This document shows, in pieces, positions 1-5,630 of a DNA stretch of 5,630 bases; position 1 is the first letter of the stretch; every line of letters begins with the position of its first letter. The DNA comes from Acidobacteriaceae bacterium (GTDB taxonomy: Bacteria > Acidobacteriota > Terriglobia > Terriglobales > Acidobacteriaceae). The DNA lies in the NCBI GenBank assembly GCA_030044455.1, contig JASHVU010000786.1, positions 1 through 5,630 of the forward strand, written 5' to 3'. The position numbers and the translations under genes are program-made. The notes beneath the pieces were generated by a model that was not told where the DNA came from, did not search any database, and saw nothing but the letters and a program-made list of their open reading frames with translations.

Positions 1-317
1 AGTACGCCTATCCCTTTCGTGTGCGGCGCTATGCGTATCGATACGGCTCGGGCGGCGATGGCAAGTTTCGTGGTGGCGACGGATTGATTCGCGAGGTTGA
101 GCTGCTGGCTGACGCGGAGATGACGCTGCTGGCCGAACGCAGGCGATTCAGGCCCTACGGATTATCGGGCGGCACGGACGGTGCAGCAGGACGGGCATTT
201 TTGTCGCGCGCGGCAAACGGCGAAACCGAAGAGTTGCCGGGAAAATGCAGCCGGCAGATGAAAAAAGGTGATGTGCTGCGCGTCGAGACGCCGGGCGGGG
301 GTGGATGGGGCAGGTAG
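1..317 (+). CDS. Hydantoinase B/oxoprolinase (HyuB-type) subunit, C-terminal fragment
   Basis: This is the last 104 residues of a protein whose N-terminal part lies off the left edge; the first full codon is at base 3 and the TAG stop is at 315-317. The C-terminus is typical of the hydantoinase B/oxoprolinase family: a GGDG turn, then E-L-L, a TLLAERRRF strand, RPYGLSGG, an ELPGK segment, a KKGDVLRVETPGG strand and the glycine-rich end GGGGWG. Family members are ATP-dependent cytosolic amidohydrolase subunits of roughly 500-600 residues that open 5-oxoproline or hydantoin rings, usually with a HyuA-type partner; that partner would be expected off the left edge. A GTG at base 21 is internal to the domain and is not a real start. 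The substrate (5-oxoproline, hydantoin, N-methylhydantoin or acetone-type carboxylation) cannot be told from this end. Family assignment is strong; exact function is open. Confidence 0.9.
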   Translation, partial: YAYPFRVRRYAYRYGSGGDGKFRGGDGLIREVELLADAEMTLLAERRRFRPYGLSGGTDGAAGRAFLSRAANGETEELPGKCSRQMKKGDVLRVETPGGGGWGR

Positions 318-402
318 CGAGTCAGCCAGTCGGCGAGCGGGCGCGGTCCCGCATTTCCAACAGGAATCTCGCCGAGCAACACCTGCGAAGGCGCCGATCG
401 TT

Positions 403-422
403 CATAATAGATGCAATATATA
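403..422 (+). promoter_or_regulatory. AT-rich patch, weak promoter candidate for the pseudokinase gene
   Basis: This is the only clearly AT-rich stretch in the 210-base spacer. It holds CATAAT (403-408, five of six matches to the -10 consensus) and TATATA (417-422). I find no convincing TTGACA-like -35 box 16-19 bases upstream of either, so this is only a candidate. If used, it would give a leader of about 100 bases before the preferred ATG at 528. It would also exclude the alternative ATG at 411, which lies inside the patch. Nothing else recognisable was seen between 318 and 510. Confidence 0.2.
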
Positions 423-516
423 GAGCCGCAGCGCGGCCCGCACGCGTTCTACTCGCAACACCCCTTCGCTCTCCAGCTGACTTGCTTCCTGCCTTGGAAC
501 GAATTCACGAGTCAAA

Positions 517-522
517 GCAGGA
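517..522 (+). promoter_or_regulatory. Ribosome binding site that decides the pseudokinase start
   Basis: GCAGGA, with an AGGA core at 519-522, ends five bases before the ATG at 528. The other in-frame ATG at 411 is preceded by an AT-rich stretch with no purine-rich Shine-Dalgarno match. This supports the ATG at 528 as the start. Confidence 0.6.
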
Positions 523-527
523 ATGTC

Positions 528-1946
528 ATGTATCTGTGGACAGAATTTGAAGGCGCTACTATCGATAGCGCCTTTGCCCTCACTAAATTGCTGCAGACCG
601 AAGGGCGCAGCGCATTCTTCTCCACTTTCAACGCGAGTGGCGAGCCAGTCTTGATTCGAATAATCGAATGCCACTTTGACGAGGACGAGATCCTGGCACG
701 GTGGCGCGGCGTTCAGGCCCTCGGCCATCCCAGCTTCCTTCGCATCGACCGCTTCGGCCAGTTCCTCGTCGAGGGCGATGACAATATCACCGCCGTTTAC
801 GTGGTGTTTGAGCGCGTCGACGCGAACCTGGGCGAAGTGCTGGAACGGGGACGCCTTTCCACCGCTGACGCCACCCAGATCGGTCTTAGTGTCTGTTCGG
901 CTCTTGAAGCTCTGCACATCAATGGATTCGTCCACGAGCACGTCGAGACACGGAACATCTACGCGGTGGGCGACAATGTGAAGCTGCGCAGTGATTGCAT
1001 TCGCGAAAGCCCGGAAGGCGAGGCAGGCATGGAGGCGCGCCGGCACGATGTCCATGCTCTCGCGACCGTTCTCATGCAGGTGCTGCTCGGCACGGCCAAC
1101 AGCGCGTCGGCGCCGTACCAGCCTTCGTTGCCGGCGCCGTTCGACGACATTGTCCGCTACGGCATGAACGGAAGCTGGGGACTCGCCGAGATCAAATTGG
1201 CGCTTGGCCGGCGTGATCTTCCCAATGCCAAACCGCAGAGAGCAGCGCGGCCCGAGCCCGCTCTCATCAAGGCCGCGCCTCCCTTAATTCATGCCGCCTC
1301 CATGGCCGCTTCGGCCAGCAACGGCCACTTATCCGCTGGGGAATTCTCGCCGGTTCAGGCCGCTAAACCCGAGCCGCTGTTCGGGCGATCCCCATCACCT
1401 GTTCCCAACTCCGCAACCCGCGATGATCCTTCGTGGCAGAAGCCGGCTCGGATGGAATTGCCGGTCATCTTCGGTATCTCGGAGCAGGAAATCCGCAGAT
1501 GGGCGACTGCCGTCGCTGTCCTTCTCAGTGTTGTACTCGTCGGCTGGATCTTCCTGCACTATTGGTTCGGTCATGGCGCCGGTGCGGCCGCGACGCCAGT
1601 TCCCACGCAGCCTGCTGCAACCAGCACGCGTGGTAGGGTCCCATCGCCTTCCGCAAACTCTCCCCATGTCCCGCTCGCGGCGAACCCCGGCTCGCAGTCC
1701 AGGGTCAAGTGGCGAGTCGTAGCCTTCACTTACAATCGCCAGGATCAGGCGCAGAAGAAAGCATTGTCGTTGGCGCAGAAGTATCCCAATCTTTCACCCG
1801 CGGTCTTTTCGCCCAGCGGCAAGGCGCCATGGCTCGTCACCGTCGGCGGCACTCTTGAGCGCGATGCGGCGTACGCGCTGGCACGCAAGGCCCCCAGCCT
1901 CGGCCTGCCGCGCGATACGTATGCGCAGAACTACACTATGCGCTGA
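528..1946 (+). CDS. Membrane-anchored pseudokinase with C-terminal SPOR-like domain
   Basis: A 472-residue protein, counted from the ATG at 528. Residues about 4-230 follow a Ser/Thr protein kinase fold in outline: a degenerate glycine loop around LLQTEGRSAFF (21-31), VLIR where VAIK is expected (Lys to Arg44), a likely alphaC Glu54, a kinase-like alphaE ending VHEHVETRN (135-143) where HRDxKxxN is expected (catalytic Asp to His138, Lys to Glu140, only Asn143 kept), SDC (155-157) in place of DFG, and the alphaF Asp174 in a DVHALATVL helix. Only about 17 residues separate SDC from Asp174, so the activation segment and APE motif are essentially gone. Residues 232-320 are a Pro/Ala-rich linker. 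One membrane helix spans about 325-347. A second Pro/Ser/Ala linker leads to a SPOR-like module (about 393-471, strand-helix-strand-helix pattern starting WRVVAFTYN). Predicted topology is kinase-like part in the cytosol and SPOR in the periplasm. SPOR domains are known to bind peptidoglycan glycan strands lacking stem peptides. A role in cell-wall or division signalling is inference. An upstream in-frame ATG at 411 would add 39 residues that do not look like a domain. Confidence 0.85.
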   Translation: MYLWTEFEGATIDSAFALTKLLQTEGRSAFFSTFNASGEPVLIRIIECHFDEDEILARWRGVQALGHPSFLRIDRFGQFLVEGDDNITAVYVVFERVDANLGEVLERGRLSTADATQIGLSVCSALEALHINGFVHEHVETRNIYAVGDNVKLRSDCIRESPEGEAGMEARRHDVHALATVLMQVLLGTANSASAPYQPSLPAPFDDIVRYGMNGSWGLAEIKLALGRRDLPNAKPQRAARPEPALIKAAPPLIHAASMAASASNGHLSAGEFSPVQAAKPEPLFGRSPSPVPNSATRDDPSWQKPARMELPVIFGISEQEIRRWATAVAVLLSVVLVGWIFLHYWFGHGAGAAATPVPTQPAATSTRGRVPSPSANSPHVPLAANPGSQSRVKWRVVAFTYNRQDQAQKKALSLAQKYPNLSPAVFSPSGKAPWLVTVGGTLERDAAYALARKAPSLGLPRDTYAQNYTMR

Positions 1947-1988
1947 TCTCAACGGTGGTGAGTCGGTGGCGAGCACGTTGAGATTCGA

Positions 1989-2024
1989 GGTATCCCATGT
2001 CCCAGAATCGGGACATGGGGTACC
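1989..2024. repeat. Near-perfect 15-bp inverted repeat between convergent genes
   Basis: Arms 1989-2003 (GGTATCCCATGTCCC) and 2010-2024 (GGGACATGGGGTACC) pair over 15 positions, with a single T/G position that would be a wobble pair in RNA. The loop is six bases (AGAATC). The hairpin sits near the middle of the 124-base gap between the convergent stops at 1946 and 2071. Neither side has a run of T, so it is not a textbook intrinsic terminator, although it could still hinder read-through from both genes. Its ATGGGGTACC end resembles the ends of palindromic repeats that I recall as dispersed in acidobacterial genomes, so a REP-like element is my preferred reading. The rest of the gap shows nothing recognisable. 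Confidence 0.8.
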
Positions 2025-2070
2025 CAAATTGAGAGCCAGGTGGAAGACCGGCGCTACTTTGACTCCTGCG

Positions 2071-3174
2071 CTACCTCGTCTGCACCAGCGGTAAACCGGT
2101 GATGTTGAGCCGCACGCGGTAGATGCTGGTCGAGGCCGCGATGTAGAGGGTCTTGCGATCGGCGCCGCCGAAGGTGAGATTGCCCACGCGCTCGGGAATG
2201 AGCAGCGTAGCCAGCGGTTTGCCGTCAGGCGAGAAGATCCACACGCCGCCGGGGCCGGCACTGTAAATGTTGCCTTCGACGTCGACCTTCATACCGTCTG
2301 GCCCTCCGGCGCGAGGATCGTTGGTGGCGTCGTAAAGCAGCTTAGGATCCTTAATGGAGCCGTCGGGATTGACGGTATAGCGCATCCAGATTTTCTTCGG
2401 TTCGGAGTTGTTGACGTAAAGATATTTCTCGCCGGGTGAGAATGCGATTCCATTTGGTCGGGGCAGATCGCTGATGAGCAGTTGCAACGAGGCGTTGTCA
2501 GGGGGCGCGCCGGGCTTGTGCACGAGCGCGTTGGGAATGCGATAAACGCCATTGACGGTGAGCTGCTTGAGCGGGTCGTGGTCGCCCTGTGTGGGCAGGC
2601 CATAGGGCGGATCAGTAAAGTACAGCGAGCCGTCGGAGCTGTAGACGAGGTCGTTGGGACTGCTGAGGCGCCTACCCTGGTAGGAGTCAACCAGCACGGT
2701 GGGCGGCTGCGCGGGGTCGAAGGACTCGAAGCGCAGCACGTCGCGCTGGGCGTGGCCCGCGACAGTGAGCCGCCCTTTCACGTCGAGGGTCATGCCGTTG
2801 GTGCCTGGCTCGCGGCCGCCATAAGGCGTCGAACCCTTATATCCGCTTGGCTGCAGCCAGATGCTTACGCCCTGTGTCGGTGACCATTTGCGGATGCTGT
2901 TCGAAGGGATTTCAGCAAAGAAAAGGCTGTCACCGACCCAGACGGGACCTTCCGTCCACGTGAATCCCGTGGCTACTCGCTGCAGGATCGCACCTGTTGG
3001 GATGATGCGATCGGCTGCGGGATCGAGGCGGTCGAACTTGAGCGGGGTGGTAACGATTTGGCTGGCGAGTGCGGCGGGCGCAGCGGCCGCGCTGTGCATT
3101 GCGTAATAGTTGATCGTGCAGGCGATGGCGACGGCGGCGATTACGATCAATCGAAGGCGCTTCAGATTGCTCAT
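2071..3174 (-). CDS. Exported SMP-30/gluconolactonase/LRE-family beta-propeller protein
   Basis: A 367-residue protein starting at the ATG at 3174-3172, with AGGAAA six bases upstream. Residues 1-35 look like an export signal: basic KRLR (5-8), a hydrophobic stretch about 9-21, then an Ala-rich region with possible signal peptidase sites around AMHSAAAA. IAC at 17-19 is a weak lipobox, so a lipoprotein is possible but less likely. The mature part is a six-bladed SMP-30-type propeller. The expected metal/active-site residues are in their family motifs: Glu75 in TEGPVW, Asn174 in SSPNDLV, Asn241 in RPNGIAFSP and Asp293 in GPDGMKVD. A REPGTNGM motif (122-129) is typical of the bacterial gluconolactonase subgroup. 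Known relatives are divalent-metal-dependent lactonases, acting for example on gluconolactone, so hydrolysis of a sugar lactone in the periplasm is likely, but the substrate is not determined. The same frame stays open upstream to 4056, but that extension has no sensible composition and overlaps the regulator gene. Confidence 0.92.
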   Translation of the reverse strand: MSNLKRLRLIVIAAVAIACTINYYAMHSAAAAPAALASQIVTTPLKFDRLDPAADRIIPTGAILQRVATGFTWTEGPVWVGDSLFFAEIPSNSIRKWSPTQGVSIWLQPSGYKGSTPYGGREPGTNGMTLDVKGRLTVAGHAQRDVLRFESFDPAQPPTVLVDSYQGRRLSSPNDLVYSSDGSLYFTDPPYGLPTQGDHDPLKQLTVNGVYRIPNALVHKPGAPPDNASLQLLISDLPRPNGIAFSPGEKYLYVNNSEPKKIWMRYTVNPDGSIKDPKLLYDATNDPRAGGPDGMKVDVEGNIYSAGPGGVWIFSPDGKPLATLLIPERVGNLTFGGADRKTLYIAASTSIYRVRLNITGLPLVQTR

Positions 3175-3180
3175 GCGGGT

Positions 3181-3186
3181 TTTCCT
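3181..3186 (-). promoter_or_regulatory. Ribosome binding site of the SMP-30-family gene
   Basis: Read on the minus strand, AGGAAA lies six bases before the ATG at 3174. It fixes the start at the residue that gives a normal signal peptide, rather than anywhere in the long open frame further upstream. Confidence 0.7.
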
Positions 3187-3231
3187 GATGATGAAGGGTG
3201 TGTTGAACGATGTGAACTGACCGGCGCAATC

Positions 3232-3261
3232 ATCTTTGTCGGTGCGGCAATTGAGTGTCAA
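3232..3261 (-). promoter_or_regulatory. Candidate sigma-70-type promoter for the SMP-30-family gene
   Basis: On the minus strand a perfect TTGACA (-35, bases 3261-3256) is followed after 18 bases by AAAGAT (-10, bases 3237-3232), which matches the TATAAT consensus at only three of six positions. The predicted transcription start would be near 3225, leaving a leader of about 50 bases before the ATG. The weak -10 box would suit a gene that needs an activator, but that is inference. Confidence 0.35.
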
Positions 3262-3290
3262 GAGATGGTGTGGATCGCGGGTCGTGATCT

Positions 3291-3328
3291 CCCACCCTTT
3301 CGGCGACCAGGCCGCAGAACGGATGGGG
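3291..3328. repeat. Imperfect (decayed) inverted repeat in the regulator/SMP-30 gap
   Basis: CCCACCCTTTCGGC (3291-3304) can fold on GCCGCAGAACGGATGGG (3311-3327), with four GC pairs next to a six-base loop, two T-A and two C-G pairs in the middle, and four outer pairs (CCCA with TGGG). Two mismatches and a three-base bulge interrupt the stem. The right end, ATGGGGCAC, matches the ATGGGGTAC end of the hairpin at 1989-2024 at all but one position, which suggests that the two belong to one dispersed family. On the minus strand it lies between the stop of the regulator and the candidate promoter of the SMP-30 gene, with no T-run to make it an intrinsic terminator. Confidence 0.5.
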
Positions 3329-3373
3329 CACGGGTTGCCTGGGTTGTGGGGTCTGTCGATGACGACGGTGAGA

Positions 3374-5630
3374 CTACTTTGATGTCGCGGCCGGCGTTGC
3401 GGGCTTGGACAGTTTTGCGTACTCGGCATGGGCCTGTTTGAGGATGGGCAAATCCTGGTCGGCATCCTTCCACGCGGCGAAGAAATGCTCATACTCAGTA
3501 CGGCTATCGGGAATCTTGTTCTGGCGTGAGTAGGCGCGCGCTGTGCCAAGATGGGCCAGGGGATAGAGCGGCGAAAGCGAATCGATGCCCTGGTTGGAGA
3601 GGATCTTGTGGTACTCGATGACCGCCATGTCGGGGCGATTGGCAGCCATCCAGGCTTCGGCGCGCTCGCTGGGCACAGTGTAGTTGGCCATCTCAAAGGG
3701 GACAGCGGGCTCGAGGGCCGCGATGGCCTCGAGAGCGTTGCCTCGATCGAGCGCAATCCGGGCGCGCACCAGCGGCAGGTCCCGGTTGGCCATGAGGGTA
3801 CCGGGGTGGGTGTCAGGCCCGTGGGCGGCGATGAATTTGTTGGCCACGGTGAGATCGCCGAGCTGGGCCTCGATGATAGCCAGATCAGGTGAATCCTTGC
3901 TGGTATTGCGGGTAATCGCCAAAGTAGTGCGCGCGGCATCAGGCAGGCCAAACGACATCTCAACCGAGGCCTGGTAAATGAGGACATCGCTGGCCGCCTC
4001 CTCGAGGTTCTCGCGCTCGGCCGCCTCCCACGAGCTGTGGAAGAGTTGTTCGGCAAGGTGCTGTTTGCCTGTGCCCCCGACGGCTACTCCTTCAAGAAAA
4101 TAGAAGTACCAGCCGTACCATCCGCTGTTGTGCGCCGCCGCCCAGTGGGTTTCCTCTGCAAGGGCGCTGGAGTCGTGGCTCATCGCCGCAATCTCGTAAA
4201 GCGTGGCGTGCAGGCCTGCGGAGTCGATGCCGCGGCGGATGGCCTCCTGGCCCACGGATCTTGCCTCGTCGAAGCGATTCGCGCGCATGAGGGCGCGGGC
4301 CAGGACGCTATAGTTGATGGCGCGATTGGGTTCGAGCTTGATGGCCTGCTGGCCGGCGGCGATGGCCGGGCCGTACTGGCCGATTTGCGTATAGTCGTTG
4401 GCGAGGTCGATCCACGGTACCCAGTCGTTAGGGTAAGTTTCAGTCCATTGACGATAGGTGTTGATGCCGTGTTCCATATCCTGCTCGCCCTCGGAGTAGT
4501 AGTGGGCCTCGAGGATCAGTTTCTCCTTGGCGCTCACCTGGCCGCTCAGGTCGAATGCCTTTTTGTAGAACTGCGAAGCAAGATATGGCTCACTCAGGTT
4601 GTAGTATTCGTTGGCCATGGCTCCGTAGGCCATGGCGAAATTGGGGTCGAGCTCGACGGCGCGTTGATAGAAGGGGATGGTTTCGGTTTCGCTCTTGCCC
4701 TGCGCGTCCATTGATTGGCCAATGGAGTAGGAGCGCAGCGCATCGAGCGATTCCGTAGTGGCCTGCATGATGGGAACCTGGTAGTTTTCCATCGAACGCG
4801 GGGTTTCACCCAGACCGCGGCGCACTTTGTCGGCCACGGCATCGAGAGCGGCAAGCACGCGTTCCTTGGCGCCGGCCTCAGCCTTGGCGCCGGAAATCTC
4901 GCTGCCGTTATTGCAATCCGTGGCCTCAACCGTAAGCAGATATTCGCGCCCGAGCGACTGGATGGAGCCGGTGAGCATGACCTGCCGGTTGGAGCGTTCG
5001 CAGAGCTCGCGGGCCACCTCGGAGGTGATGGGAGAACCCTGCACGCGGCCCATCAGTTTGAGCGAGTTGGCCGCTTCCCGTTCGCTCATCACATCGATGT
5101 AGGGCGACTGTTCAAGATCGATCTCGAGGGCCTGCTTGAGGGTGTGATCGAATGTGGCGTCACCGGTGGAGTTCTGGAAGTCGGCCACGATGACCTTGCG
5201 CAGCTGCGGAGGGTGGGTCAGATGCTTCCACGTTGCATATCCCCAGTAGCCGGTGAGAGCAGCCGCGGAAAGCACAACGGCTGCGGCGGAGACTTTGACC
5301 CAGGGCGGAACGCCGAAAACAGCGAGGCGAAACACCGCCGCGGCCTGGGCCGGGAGTTGAGCTTGGCCGGCTGCAGCCGCGCCAGAGCCCTCTGGCGGTG
5401 AAGGCTTTGCCGAGGTGTCACTTGAGGTTACCTGAGCGGTGAACTGGTAGCCGCGTCCGGGGATGGTGACGATATATCCCGAGCAGTCGCCGAGCGCCTT
5501 GCGCAACAGCGAGATGTGCTGGGTGAGATTGTTTTCTTCGACAAACGATTCAGGCCAAGCCGTCTTCAGCAGCTCCTCTTTCGGAACCACCCGGCCAGGA
5601 TTCTCGACCAGATAGGACAGGACTTCAAAT
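3374..5630 (-). CDS. CadC-like transmembrane regulator: winged helix, TolB-like domain, TPR array (N-terminus missing)
   Basis: 751 residues are visible, reading leftwards from the codon at 5629-5627 to the TAG at 3376-3374; the true start lies off the right edge, probably some 30-40 residues further on. Visible residues 1-67 are the later part of an OmpR/PhoB-type winged helix: FEVLSYLVENPGRVV, then WPESFVEENNLTQHISLLRKALGD (recognition helix) and the terminal hairpin IVTIPGRGYQF. A Pro/Ala/Gln-rich linker (68-108) leads to one membrane helix (about 112-134). Next comes a TolB/CsgG-like domain (about 144-275, starting KVIVADFQNSTGD), then a largely helical TPR region (about 294-740); the clearest repeats are around YQRAVELDPNFAMAYGAMA and AIKLEPNRAINYSVLARAL. 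A GTG at 5590 cuts into the DNA-binding domain and is not the start. The layout fits a one-component regulator that binds DNA in the cytosol and senses something in the periplasm through its C-terminal part. No signal or target is known; the SMP-30 gene just downstream on the same strand is a candidate target. Confidence 0.93.
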   Translation of the reverse strand, partial: FEVLSYLVENPGRVVPKEELLKTAWPESFVEENNLTQHISLLRKALGDCSGYIVTIPGRGYQFTAQVTSSDTSAKPSPPEGSGAAAAGQAQLPAQAAAVFRLAVFGVPPWVKVSAAAVVLSAAALTGYWGYATWKHLTHPPQLRKVIVADFQNSTGDATFDHTLKQALEIDLEQSPYIDVMSEREAANSLKLMGRVQGSPITSEVARELCERSNRQVMLTGSIQSLGREYLLTVEATDCNNGSEISGAKAEAGAKERVLAALDAVADKVRRGLGETPRSMENYQVPIMQATTESLDALRSYSIGQSMDAQGKSETETIPFYQRAVELDPNFAMAYGAMANEYYNLSEPYLASQFYKKAFDLSGQVSAKEKLILEAHYYSEGEQDMEHGINTYRQWTETYPNDWVPWIDLANDYTQIGQYGPAIAAGQQAIKLEPNRAINYSVLARALMRANRFDEARSVGQEAIRRGIDSAGLHATLYEIAAMSHDSSALAEETHWAAAHNSGWYGWYFYFLEGVAVGGTGKQHLAEQLFHSSWEAAERENLEEAASDVLIYQASVEMSFGLPDAARTTLAITRNTSKDSPDLAIIEAQLGDLTVANKFIAAHGPDTHPGTLMANRDLPLVRARIALDRGNALEAIAALEPAVPFEMANYTVPSERAEAWMAANRPDMAVIEYHKILSNQGIDSLSPLYPLAHLGTARAYSRQNKIPDSRTEYEHFFAAWKDADQDLPILKQAHAEYAKLSKPATPAATSK

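Noticed and set aside
293..310. A run of G tracts that could form a G-quadruplex
   Set aside because: It encodes the family-conserved GGGGWG tail of the hydantoinase protein, so the G-richness is explained by coding; one tract is only two G long.
155..382. A 75-residue open frame on the minus strand overlapping the hydantoinase end
   Set aside because: Most of it is antisense to the conserved C-terminal hydantoinase motif; its proline-rich part is simply the complement of the GGGGWG codons.
402..1055. A 217-residue open frame on the minus strand opposite the pseudokinase
   Set aside because: It is antisense to the kinase-like N-lobe and catalytic-loop region, whose conserved motif order is clear on the plus strand; it has no domain features.
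1989..2024. Reading the hairpin as an ordinary rho-independent terminator
   Set aside because: No T-run follows it on either strand (CAAATTGAG on the plus side, CGAATCTC on the minus side), so that label is not supported.
3175..4056. Upstream extension of the SMP-30 reading frame by about 294 residues on the minus strand
   Set aside because: It lies inside the regulator gene in another frame, is rich in Ser, Pro, Arg and Thr without domain character, and the real start at 3174 has a good ribosome binding site and signal peptide.
4864..4893. A 12-base direct repeat, CCTTGGCGCCGG, spaced 18 bases apart
   Set aside because: It is in frame within the regulator and encodes two short GAK motifs in a surface-like Ala/Glu/Lys stretch; local codon repetition explains it.
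4037..5401. Two long, abutting open frames on the plus strand (4037-4714 and 4715-5401) opposite the regulator gene
   Set aside because: They are antisense to a well-supported TPR/TolB-like coding region, have no recognisable domain or ribosome binding site, and are expected shadows in GC-rich DNA.

Overview
The window looks like chromosomal DNA from a soil-type Acidobacteriota (Terriglobia/Acidobacteriaceae-like). This is an inference. It rests on the GC-rich coding sequence, on a DNA-binding winged-helix / membrane segment / TolB-like / TPR protein of a kind very common in that phylum, on a kinase-like protein with a SPOR-like C-terminus that resembles acidobacterial proteins I remember, and on two intergenic hairpins ending in ATGGGG(T/C)AC, which resemble palindromes scattered through acidobacterial genomes. 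No database search was possible.

Layout: (1) bases 1-317, plus strand: the C-terminal end of a hydantoinase B/oxoprolinase-family subunit, cut by the left edge. (2) 318-527: a 210-base spacer with one AT-rich patch. (3) 528-1946, plus strand: a membrane-anchored pseudokinase with a C-terminal SPOR-like domain; an upstream in-frame ATG at 411 is less likely to be the start. (4) 1947-2070: a spacer between convergent genes holding a near-perfect 15-bp hairpin. (5) 2071-3174, minus strand: an exported SMP-30/gluconolactonase-type beta-propeller. (6) 3175-3373: a spacer with a ribosome binding site, a plausible sigma-70-type promoter and a second, decayed hairpin. (7) 3374-5630, minus strand: a CadC-like transmembrane regulator (OmpR/PhoB-type winged helix, membrane helix, TolB-like domain, TPR array), cut by the right edge so that its extreme N-terminus is missing.

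How they may work together: the regulator lies directly upstream of the SMP-30 gene on the same strand, but a 199-base gap containing a hairpin and a promoter-like sequence suggests separate transcription. Regulation of the lactonase-like gene by the regulator is possible but unproven. The pseudokinase and the hydantoinase fragment share a strand but are 210 bases apart and have no evident functional link.

The most interesting item is the pseudokinase-SPOR protein: nearly every catalytic kinase motif is lost and the activation segment is collapsed, while a peptidoglycan-binding type of domain is predicted on the other side of the membrane. No CRISPR array, tRNA, rRNA, insertion sequence or clear phage gene was seen.
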